DNA from: Bedellia somnulentella
Taxonomy: Eukaryota > Arthropoda > Insecta > Lepidoptera > Bedelliidae
Assembly: GCA_963576735.1 (NCBI GenBank)
Contig: OY755186.1
Span: 14,123,970 to 14,187,969 of the forward strand
Direction: 5' to 3'
DNA: 64,000 bases
Positions 53,011-62,303 of this stretch are shown piece by piece. A program made the position numbers and the translations under genes. Within the stretch, counting starts at the first letter, position 1; the number at the start of each line of letters is the position of its first letter. The notes under the pieces were generated by a model, which made no database searches, was not told the origin of the DNA, and saw nothing but the letters and a program-made list of their open reading frames with translations.

Positions 53011-54169
53011 ATGGCCGCTCGAGAATCGGGGAGGGTGAAAGAAGCAGACAAAAGGAGAGTGCTTGATGATGCAGCTCGTCAAAGGCGAGCTAGAAAGGCT
53101 ATTGAAGCTCTTGAACAAGATAATTTTCATGAAGATCCTCATGCTGATCTTGTCATGTCCAAAAAAGTTCCAAAGTTCTCAGATTCTAATGAAAAACCGA
53201 CAAGGAAGAGAAAGTCTAAAAGTGCTGAGTACTATAAAATGAAATTCAGGAAAACATTTGCTCAGTTAGTTGAGGAAGATGGGAATTTTAGACCTGATCC
53301 ACCTAATTATATATCAGCGCAAGTTCCTCCTTCTGAGTAAGTTTCTCAAAAAAGCAATTGTTTATTATCAACAAAAATTTCAATGGATTGTTTGTTTTTT
53401 CTTTTTATACTTTAGTCTTTAAATTTTTACTTATTTTATAAAGCTTTAAGACTATTTAAAATCTAATTTCAAATGTAGGCAGATAGAACAGCCATGGTAA
53501 ATGTTGAGAAAAACAGAGAGAATTTGAGAGAAACTGTATTTTCACATTTAAAGTTGCATGGGTCTGCACATTTTTCATCAAGTAGGATATGTAAGATTGC
53601 TTATAAAACATAGTCATTATAAAGATAAGGTCCACCAGCTCTGTGTCAAAAGCATGGATTGAAATACTTTATAGAACTTTACGTTTGTGTATATTTGAAA
53701 CTCTTATGATTAAATATAATTTATCAAAATTAATATTTGTATTGATTAAGTCAAGCAGCAACAAAAATTTGCCCACTAGTGCCTTACTAAGGTTAAATGT
53801 AAGGTTAAGTGTTATAGACAAGTGGCAATTAAATGTTTCCTCTGGATCCCATATACTCTCAATGCAAGAGCCATTAGTCAGTAAGCAGTTGTCTAAATGG
53901 AATGTGTTTTCAGAAAAAATATATTTTCGTCACCCTTTTAGAGATACACAATGTGGATACTCTACGTATATATGTCTATGTCATTAGTTTGTCGTAGTTA
54001 TGTAATTAATGGTTTTAAATAATTAAATTCCAGGTTTCCTGTTCGTCACTTTTGTGCTGTCTGTGGTTTTCCATCCAACTACACCTGTGTACAATGTGGC
54101 GCAAGATTCTGCTGTGTCAGATGCTTAGGAACCCACATGGATACGAGATGCCTAAAATGGACTGCCTAA
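53011..54169 (+). CDS. ZNHIT1: ZNHIT1 (zinc finger HIT-type, SWR1/SRCAP subunit)
   Basis: Two coding exons, 53011-53336 and 54034-54169 (GTAAGT donor, TTCCAG acceptor), give 153 residues against 154 in human. Exon 1 holds a basic helix with RRVLDDAARQRRARKAIEAL, DNFHEDPHADL and a Lys/Arg-rich stretch. Exon 2 encodes the HIT zinc finger, FCAVCGFPSNYTCVQCGARF, CCVRCLGTHMDTRCLKWTA, with all Cys/His ligands present. ZNHIT1 helps the SRCAP/SWR1 complex exchange H2A.Z into nucleosomes. The ATG is separated from the GTF2H5 stop codon only by ACAAA, so it has no room for its own 5' UTR unless transcription starts inside GTF2H5. Two AATAAA signals follow at 54261 and 54298. The forward frame in the intron (53643-53987) is not conserved-looking. 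Confidence 0.95.
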
Positions 54170-54260
54170 TTCAAAATAGAAACAATTTCCTACTAAGTAA
54201 TGATGTGTAGAATTAAGTGTATTTTGTTTAAAAAAAACTTGTTGTGTCAATAATTCATGC

Positions 54261-54303
54261 AATAAATAATTGCTCACCATAAAATGTAGTATTATTCAAT
54301 AAA
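54261..54303 (+). promoter_or_regulatory. Polyadenylation signals of ZNHIT1
   Basis: AATAAA at 54261-54266 and again at 54298-54303, 92 and 129 nt after the ZNHIT1 stop. Confidence 0.65.
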
Positions 54304-55031
54304 AACTCTTGTTTTGTGATTTAAATTAGCATTAAAGCAATGCGAAGTTAGAATTTTTATTTTTAGATTTTATTTTCCCGCCAAAGTGGATTTCACAGTG
54401 TAGGTTGTGTTATAAAATTTAACTGTGCAGCGCCACCTAGTAGAGAATAGAAGTTTTATTTAGTTTTAGAACTGAATAATAGGTAGCGCTAGTAGTTATT
54501 TTGCAGAACAAAGCACTAAGTTCAATCGATGGTCTGCCTTTTACCATATTTTTTGTACCTATATGTTAACAATTCAAAAATATTCTCTAATTTCATCAAA
54601 AGGTTCAATAAATTAATCACAAAATTCGGACGAAAGTGCCAAACAATATTGTGTTACATACAGACACTGAGTAAACGGAGTAGAAAGGTAAGAAAACAGG
54701 CAGGGCCAAAATAAATAACAGAGTAAAAAATTACTAGACAATTTAGTACAACTATTCGATGAAAGATGGCATTGTAAGTCGTTGAATATTGAAGTTATAA
54801 AAATATTGAAAATTGTAACTTAAAAGCTTTTCCCGCGGGTATTCATAAGAAGTGATCGAGGTTTTTTTTTGCTTTTTAGCTGATTATTGAGTGATGTAGC
54901 TGAAGATCTCGAATTTACCCATTATTTTAAAGTATTGTTTTCATTCTAATTTGAAAAATGGCTAGGAAATTTCTAATTGCGCAGCTCTGTTTAAACATTT
55001 TTAATTTCATTCGAATCTAGTTAGATTTGCC
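54304..55031. other. Intergenic, nothing recognised
   Basis: The 61-codon frame at 54529-54714 has no recognised motif. GCGCCACCTAGTAGAGAATA near 54430 is of unknown nature. A weak S1-like trace may lie at 54830-54990. Confidence 0.4.
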
Positions 55032-55200
55032 CTGTAGTGCCGGCTTATAATGTCACTAAGGGTTTAGGGCTTTTTTAAGTGGTCGAATCGGTTTTTCACC
55101 AACGATACCTGTTTCTACCATCTTCTCCCCTATCAATTGTAGTTGAGGAGTTTCTATCTCTAAAGCTCTTGCTACCCCTTTTGAATTTTGGCCGCGATTT
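55032..55200 (+). repeat. S1 SINE, diverged with deletions
   Basis: CCTGTAGTGCCGGCTTATAA, TTTCACCAACGATACC, CCATCTTCTCCCCTATCAA and CTCTTGCTACCCC. 55201-55482 shows nothing recognised. Confidence 0.55.
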
Positions 55201-55482
55201 TATTTTGAATTTTACTTCGCTGTTTGAGTGTTCTCTTCTTACTGTTGAACCCGTAAAAAGTTTGCGACACGCTTAGAAAATCACTAAAAACTTTACTTTT
55301 TCACTTATCTAATTATCATTCTCTTGTATATACATTTTAATATGTGATATGATTATCTTATTATTACTGCAGCATAAGAGCCACGTTAAACTGTGTACGG
55401 AACTACTATGTGTTTCGCGTTGATAGCTTAGTAAAACATTATACCGTCCATTTCAAGAGTTTTAAAGGGGGATTTAATTTAC

Positions 55483-55714
55483 ATACATACATATACTCAC
55501 GGCTATAAATCCCTTAACGAGGTGTGAATGAGAAATTCCTAAGCCACTTTTGGAAGTTGATGGGGAAAAGATTGTAGTAATAAATGTTTTAGGTGACGAG
55601 TCTCCAACCACATCGCCCAAAAATCACTTAAAAAGCCCCTATACCATTAGTCGCCTCTTACGATCACCCACGGGTAGAAATGGGGTAGTGTTATTCTAAG
55701 CTGACACTACACGG
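55483..55714 (-). repeat. S1 SINE, reverse
   Basis: ATACATATACTCACGGC to AAGCTGACACTACACGGC with all internal blocks. Confidence 0.8.
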
Positions 55715-55834
55715 CATTATTTACGGCGGATTTTATTTACTTAATTAAAAGCCGCTAAAACATCCAAAATCAACTGCTCTTTTCATTACTCGCCAACCTG
55801 TTAAGGACTTATAACTCCATACCATTGATAAGTA

Positions 55835-56087
55835 CATACATACATACATACATATACTCACGGCTTTAAATCCCTAGAAGGGGTAGCCAGAGCTAAGGAA
55901 TTAGAAATCCCTCAGCCACTTTTGGAAGTTGCGTGGGGAAAAGATGGTAAAAAAAAGGTTGTTGGTGATGGGTCTCGAACCGCATCGCCCAAAATTCCCT
56001 TAAAAAGCCCCAATACCGTTAGTCGCCTCTTACGTACACCCACCGGAAGAAATGGGGTAGTGCTATTCTAAGCCGACACTACACAGC
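55835..56087 (-). repeat. S1 SINE, full length with perfect 11-bp duplication
   Basis: ATTGATAAGTA at 55824-55834 and 56088-56098. Full reverse copy from (CATA)n to GCCGACACTACACAGC. Confidence 0.95.
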
Positions 56088-56235
56088 ATTGATAAGTAAT
56101 TTCAGTTTAATAGGTTTACCTCCTAGCTTCCAAAATTGGTTAAGTGCTTGATTTCGAAGGTCTTTGGATACTCGTTTTTGGGGTTTAAGATGAGCGTAAA
56201 CTAAGGATATAGTTCCACAACACATTATACCTCCT

Positions 56236-56471
56236 TTTCCTGTAGTACCGGCCTAGAATGTCATTACCACTTTCTACCCGTGGGTATCGTAAGAGGTGAA
56301 GTGATCGTGAGGAGGTTTTTATGTGTCCTTGAGCAATGCGGTTGGAGACCCATCACCAACAATACTTTATTTCTAGCATCTCCCAAATGTGGCTGAAAAG
56401 TTTCTAGCTTTAAAATTCTGGCTACCCCTTTTTGGGATTTATAGCCGTGAGTATATGAATGTATGTATGCA
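56236..56471 (+). repeat. S1 SINE, diverged
   Basis: TCCTGTAGTACCGGCCTAGA, GAGCAATGCGGTTGGAGACC and AGCCGTGAGTATATGAATG. Confidence 0.7.
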
Positions 56472-57157
56472 TGTCCTTTTCCTATTGGAACAGCCATATT
56501 GTTGTTCCGTAAAATAAATTTACAATCAAGCTTACTATGCTCACAATAAAAATTGTTTCGTATTCTAAAGACAGGTAGCACTAACGCACAATACCTTAGT
56601 AAGAAGGTCGCAACATTTGCTAAACTCCCCGGTAACCGGAAGACACGTACTGGCCACCTTTTAGAACAAAAACAAGCGAATCTTATCTATGGTCATCTCG
56701 CACACAAAACAACGCAAATAGGAAGTGAAGTAACCGCCAAAATCCGTATTTCTGTATTACACATCTGTTACAGAACAATAAAGTCTGTTATCATTCCCTT
56801 TTCAGCTGTCTCCGGAACAAGAGATAACCACACGTGCCCCTCGCTAGGCAGTCGTCATGTTTTATTTAACAAGGGGACTGAAAAACATCCCCGTTTTATT
56901 AATACGTCTCGATATTTTATCAATCGTACAATATAATCTATGTTACTGCGTTTACAGGGAGACGTGAAATATGGATGTAACCTAAACTCAAATTTTTATT
57001 GCATAAGAACTATATTTATAGAGCGATATAGTAAATAACAATATGGACTGATAAAATATGGTGGCGAGACCTTCCGAATTACAATCTTTAATGGACTTAT
57101 AGGTTTCAAGCTTTGTGTGACACCTGCGGAAATAGATTGGTTAGCATAACCGTAATT
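56472..57157. other. Unrecognised; one 127-codon forward frame
   Basis: The frame at 56553-56936 is unusually long for this AT-rich context, but it shows no domain, no splice context and no family resemblance. Treated as unassigned. Confidence 0.35.
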
Positions 57158-57413
57158 GCTGTGTAGTGCCGGTTCATAATGTCAGTACCCCTTTCTACCC
57201 ACGGATGTCGTAAGAGGCGATTAGTAGTAAGAAGTACTAGGTAGAGGGTGGATATTTAAGTTGTTTTTAGGCGATGCTGTTGGAGACCCATCACCAACGT
57301 TACTTTATGTCTACCATTTTTTCCCCTACCAACTTCCAGATGTGGCTGAGGAGTTTATAGCTTTGAAGCTCTGGCTCCCCGCTTTTGGGATTTATGACCG
57401 TGTGTATGTATGC
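57158..57413 (+). repeat. S1 SINE
   Basis: GCTGTGTAGTGCCGGTTCAT, GCGATGCTGTTGGAGACCC and GACCGTGTGTATGTATG. Confidence 0.75.
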
Positions 57414-57536
57414 TAAAACCGTTCATATACGTACTATTTTAATCCGACAATACACAACAAAAATTGCTAACTCCCCAAGGACTCAGATGTAATAAATTAG
57501 TAATGTTATATGTGATTTTATTACGAATAAATTAAA

Positions 57537-57777
57537 GCCGTGTAGTATCGGCTTAGAATAGCACTACCCCATTTCTTCCGGTGGGTGTACGTAAGAGGCG
57601 ACTTCGGTATTGGGGCTTTTAAGGGCTTTGTGGGCGATGCGGTTGGAGACCCATCACCAACAACCTTTATTTTACCATCTTTTCCCCACTAAAATTTCCA
57701 AAAGTGGCTGAAGAATTTTTTATTCCTTAGCTCTGGCTACCCCTTCTAGGGATCTATAGCCATGAGTATATGCATGT
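57537..57777 (+). repeat. S1 SINE
   Basis: GCCGTGTAGTATCGGCTTAG, GGGCGATGCGGTTGGAGACC and AGCCATGAGTATATGCATG. Confidence 0.8.
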
Positions 57778-57917
57778 AATTGTCTTTTTTGTAAGTGTGT
57801 CGCTGACATAATAGTAATATGCTCACATTTTTAGCGGAATCTGTTTGGGTTTTTGATTGAAATGATCAATAAACACAGCTCTCTATTTACTCTAATTTAA
57901 TGTTCCACTTGCTTACT

Positions 57918-58400
57918 ATAGTGCCATTTAGTTTGGACATAGAACATCACTACCCCATCTCTGCCTGCTGGTTTCCTTTTCAGGTCATACAAGGTACTTA
58001 GGTGTTGGGTTTTTAGTGATTATTGGGCAATGTGGCCCAAGATCGTAAGAGGCGACTAATGGTATAGGGGCTTTTTATTGATTACTAGCTTTTTGCCCCG
58101 CGACTTCGTCCGCGTGGACTTCATTTTTTGCATCCAGTTTACATAATACCAAAATACCGAAACACTGTCTCAACTTCTGTTTTTTATATTTATAATCCCG
58201 CGGGCGTTGTAAATGACATAAAGGACATTGAGGCTTTTTAAGTGATTGTTGGGCGATGCAGTTTGTGACCCATCACTAACAACCTTTATTAACCTATCTT
58301 TTATCAATATATTTCCAAAATTGGATGAAGAATTAGTATCTCCGAAGCTATGGCCACCCTTTTATGGAATTTATGGTTGTTAGCATATATTCATGAATGA
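57918..58400 (+). repeat. Old S1 copy interrupted by a lepidopteran repeat
   Basis: S1 pieces at 57918-58084 (with a repeated GGGCAATGTGG, GATCGTAAGAGGCGACTAAT block) and 58231-58400 (GGGCGATGCAG to GTTGTTAGCATATATTCATG). Between them, 58083-58230 is the TAGCTTTTTGCCCCGCGACT element. The junction ATGACATAAAGGACATTGAG at 58213-58232 is the uninterrupted counterpart of the site filled by a LINE at 607-925. Confidence 0.6.
58083..58230 (+). repeat. Dispersed lepidopteran element, forward copy
   Basis: Starts ACTAGCTTTTTGCCCCGCG, then ACTTCGTCCGCGTGGACTTC. It ends with ATTTATAATCCCGCGGGCGT. Colinear with the reverse copy at 940-1070. Confidence 0.65.
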
Positions 58401-59259
58401 TTGATAGTTGGATTTCATAAATTCAATCGCACCAAGTTTTATTATAAAATGTAAAAAAACTCTATATTAACTTTCATTTGCTATATCAACCCGTTAGGGG
58501 ATGAGTTCCAAAAATTCCTTTTTGATTGTTCATAAGAATCATGAAACAAATATACCAAGTTTTTATGTTCAGAAATGAGAATATCTCTAGTAAGTACAGA
58601 TACGGATAGTAGTTTGGCGCTGCGGCGACGGCCCGGTGCTGCCCCCTACACTGACCGTTGGTGATAGTGGGAGAGCTTGCAGCGATTGCTCGGCAATATA
58701 GGGATGATTAGTGGTGGATCTCCTTCCAAAATAATCGCTAAATTGAAGGGATAGTGCTTGTTATTATTATATATAGTGTTATTTTAAGCTGACAAAAATT
58801 TTTTTTACAAAAAGCTTGAATTACCTGAGATACGAACCCGGGACGATTGATTCATAATAGTTCTAAATAAATATTCATAGTAGTTAGTTATACCGCTACG
58901 CCACGGAGACGTTACCGGGGCGGTGTCAAATTTTTATTACGATTTATTTCACATTAGTCTTACTATTGATAAACAAATTTGTCATTTAAATTGATGAAAC
59001 CCCTTCATCTTTCCAAAATGAACATTAACAAAGTGTCTGATGTGAATTCCATCGATGATAAAAATAATCGCTGCAATATTTTGAGCCATATATGAGTTAA
59101 GGTTTTTTGATGTTCCTATGAGAACTCTTGCGGATTCCTTAGTTTCAAGGAATCGTCGTCGTTTCATTTAGTTTCTATATTTACATGTTAATATTCGTTT
59201 GCAATATAAGTAGATGTAAAAAAAAATGTATACGATAAAAAAATAGTACATCATGGCTC
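58401..59259. other. Mostly unassigned; tRNA-like block near 58830-58915
   Basis: On the reverse strand, TCTCCGTGGCGTAGCGGTAT (A-box-like) and GTCCCGGGTTCGTATCTC (B-box-like) lie about 50 nt apart. A degraded tRNA-derived SINE head is the likeliest reading. A GC-rich patch at 58615-58650 is unexplained. Confidence 0.4.
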
Positions 59260-59575
59260 GGGAGTTCCTTATTTTCGGGGATGCATTACCGTACCATTAA
59301 GCTTCTAAATTTTGATTTTTATATTAGTTTACAATATTTTACGTTGTTTTAAACGATACACAGCGCCATCTCTAATGCATTTAGTAAGCAAACAATATTT
59401 TTGATTTCCCGTGGGAACATATTTTTTCCGGGATAAAAAGTACCCTATTATTTAATTTAGACTTCTAACTACACGTCTGAAAAATTTCAAAGCAATCGGT
59501 TCAGTATTTACGGCGTGAAAGCGGAACAAACAAACAAACAAACTCACTTTCCCATTTATAATATTAGTATGGATT
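59260..59575 (+). repeat. 3' part of a widespread lepidopteran repeat
   Basis: CCGGGATAAAAAGTACCC, AGCAATCGGTTCAGTATTTA, GGCGTGAAAGCGGAACAAAC and CATTTATAATATTAGTATGG are familiar end motifs of elements that start TAGCTTTTTGCCCGCGAC. The class is debated, and no coding frame survives. Confidence 0.5.
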
Positions 59576-59689
59576 GGGCAATGTGGCCTAAGATCGTAAG
59601 AGGCGACTAATGGTAAAGGAGCTTTTTTTAGTGATTATTGGGCAATGTGGCCCAAGACTCAAAGACTAGTTAGTACTCCCCGAAGGGGT

Positions 59690-60140
59690 AACAGTGGTAC
59701 TAATACTTCTGAACATCACGTGGCATTATTGTCACCTGGAGTACAGAGTACCTATGTTTTGCTTGGACAGTGCCTTTTGTCGTTTTTATACGAATACACC
59801 GTTACAAAAAGTACATTTCATTGGTGTGGGTTTCCTCACGATGTTCTCCCTCATTGTTAACAACCATGAAAATTTGGCAAGACTGCTCCAGTACCCACAA
59901 ATACATGACTCTTCTAAACGATATTGTTGTTAACTTATCCAGGTTGTTAATAGTGAGGCAAAATATCGTGAGGAAAACTAAATGGTTGATTTGTGCTTAG
60001 TCATGTGACGGAGTATGCATGCATGGCGAAAGGTCTGCACCTATCTCATGATTATACTGTCCAAGCTGGCGATCGACTAGGTGACAATGTTGTCACGTGA
60101 TGTGCAGAAGTATTATTACCTCTGCCCCACACATTCGGAG
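59690..60140. repeat. Two S2 SINEs, head-to-head
   Basis: 59690-59880 is a reverse S2 (GAACATCACGTGGCATTATT, TTTCCTCACGATGTTCTCCC). 59920-60140 is a forward, diverged S2 (GTTAACTTATCCAGGTTGTT, AATATCGTGAGGAAAAC, CACGTGATGTGCAGAAGTAT). Confidence 0.55.
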
Positions 60141-60199
60141 GTTTAGAGGTTTTTTAAAAACTTCAACCACAGCTATTTACAGAATTTTGTAGCCTCCAA

Positions 60200-60550
60200 T
60201 CATAATTGGATGGTAACAGCCTGATTCTACTCACGACTATTAATCCCAAAAATTCGAAAATAATAATTTCTCGGCCACTTTTGATAATCAAGAAGGTAAA
60301 AGATTGTAAAATATAGGGTAGTTGTTTATGGGTCAGCAGCCAGATCACACTACGATCACTTCAAACAGCCTCAAAATTCTAAGACGCCTTTTATGACACC
60401 AGTGAGAAGAAATGGGTTAGGGCTATCCTAATCAGATGCTACACATACATACATATACTTACGCCGTTAGTTCCCATTGGGGTAGGCAGAGACAATCGAT
60501 CGCCACTTAATACGATACTCGCGAACCTCTCTAGCTTCGTTATAACACAG
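60200..60550 (-). repeat. Diverged S1 and RTE-like LINE 3' end, reverse
   Basis: 60200-60436 keeps ACTCACGACTATTAATCCC, CGGCCACTTTTGATAAT and AATGGGTTAGGGCTATCCTA. 60437-60550 is a LINE terminus (TTACGCCGTTAGTTCCCATT, GGGGTAGGCAGAGACAATCG, CGAACCTCTCTAGCTTCG). Confidence 0.6.
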
Positions 60551-61557
60551 ATAAATAAAATAACAAAATAAGGTAGTTTCATCACTTTTATTATTTTTCT
60601 TTCAGTTTTTTTAAATCGATGTTCTATTTCAATACATATGTCTTGAAGCATTTTATATATTTTATTTATCACAATATGAGTCTATGCCCCAAAATTTTTA
60701 CAAATAAGGTTTATGACGAAAATCACGGGAAATTTAAGTTGAATGTTCTGGTTTTAAAGTGGTTCTATTGTATGACATGCTTTTATATGTTTCTTCGAAT
60801 TTATTTTGTATTAAATTTCAAAATAATATTATAACCAGAAACAAGATATTAATACATTTACGGTACCCAAATGGTTTAAGTTTAAAAAAAACTCTTATTT
60901 TGTAAACTGCAATGTCACTTCAGTACCACGACATAATTTTGCAAAGTTTTAAAATTTCACAACTAAACCCTTTTGTAATGTTAATTCATTCTACAAAACA
61001 TCGCATCGAAAGAAAATTACAATGAAAGAAAAAACAAATATTTACATACAAGCACTAAACCGAAATATGCTTCTGCTCTGTGGTTATATTACATTTACAA
61101 CTACAAAGTAACAATTACTATTTACAAATACTTAAACTACTGACTGAGATTATACACATATAATATAAATTTAAAGCCGCACGTCTAGTACCTTAGTAAC
61201 CTTTGAATAAGAAATATTAACATTTTAAATTTGTTTGGTACGGTTTTAAAATTGTAGGTAAATACTGCTTATTTTTAATACTAAACCATGTCTTTTTTAG
61301 CTCGAGATCTAAACAATTGACACTTAATAAAACAAACAAAACAAATAGGAACATTTGATTCTTATAACAAATGGATTTAAATAATCAATGGGTATTGTAT
61401 TTTCAAATTTCTTTTACAATCGAATATTTACGATTAACGCAAAAAAGGGTTTTATATTTTATTCGTTTTTACATATCTAAATATTATTGTCATTTTTGTA
61501 CCACAATTTAATAAACAAGCATCCAAAGTTATTAATTAGTTTGCGCGAGAATACAAA
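60551..61557 (-). other. AT-rich 3' flank and probable 3' UTR of the bHLH gene
   Basis: No coding signature. On the reverse strand an AATAAA (complement at 61458-61463) lies about 95 nt after the bHLH stop codon and could be its polyadenylation signal, though a longer 3' UTR is possible. Confidence 0.4.
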
Positions 61558-62303
61558 TTATGAGTCCTCTTTCTTCTTCCTCAATTTTCCTTCTGTGTGT
61601 ATCGTTTGCGTCACATGCTCCACTGCTGCTGGTAAATCATCTTCTGAATCCATCGCCGCTGATAGAGCAGAAATGTATGCACACGCTATCCGTAATACCG
61701 ATAACTTTGATAGTTTCTGGTTATGACTATAAGCGGGTACTGCTTTTCTTAATGTGTCAAATGCAGCGCTAATGGTATGAACTCTTGTCCGTTCACGTGC
61801 ATTAGCTTCTATCCTTCTCTCTCGCGTCATGTTTTTGTAATTCCTTTGGTCTCTAGGTCTACTTGTCTCGCTCGTTTGTGATTTGACATCATTTTGACAA
61901 GGTTCTATGACGCCTGGGTGTGGTGGAACTCGAGGTGGTTCAACTCTTTCTAATGGAGCTGGTAAAGGGAAAACTTGTGTTTCTACGGATCTTCTTCTTT
62001 GTCTAAGTAAGCATGTTGTTTCATTGGTCTTCTTGACTAAAGAAAGCGGTTCTTGTTGCGGTTCATCTCTAAAAGACCAAGGTCTAAAAGGGCTAGTAGA
62101 TGCATCACTATCAGGGCTTTTTAGATCTTCTATGGAACGTAATCGTAGTCGTTTCTTAGGTGGTTGTAGTGATGGGGTGCGGTCTCTCTTGTTGCGGGGT
62201 TCAACTAGTCGGACCCCGGAGTCGTCGGAGTGAGTTGGGCCGGAACTCGAGTCATCGTCATCACCGCCGGACACGAAGCCAGCATCACGCTCTAGTATGC
62301 GAT
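61558..62303 (-). CDS. net: bHLH transcription factor, net/ATOH8 family, last exon
   Basis: The reverse frame from a splice acceptor (TTGTTTCAG, complement at 62304-62312) reads through about 248 residues to TAA at 61558-61560. The first codon is split, with two bases in this exon. No ATG lies at the exon start, so an upstream exon encodes the N terminus; it was not found in the window. An acidic/Ser stretch ([10 protein letters not shown]) and a Pro-rich region precede the b[23 protein letters not shown] (basic region), then [20 protein letters not shown] and [15 protein letters not shown]. This is the diagnostic bHLH of Drosophila net and vertebrate ATOH8, which bind E-boxes. net represses wing-vein fate in flies. 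The family is certain and the orthology very likely. Confidence 0.9.

Noticed and set aside
53643..53987. 114-codon forward ORF as a gene
   Set aside because: It lies inside the ZNHIT1 intron, is AT-rich and has no recognisable domain.
56553..56936. 127-codon forward ORF as a host gene
   Set aside because: Longest unexplained frame in the interval, but with no domain, no splice context and repeats on both sides. It could not be supported.
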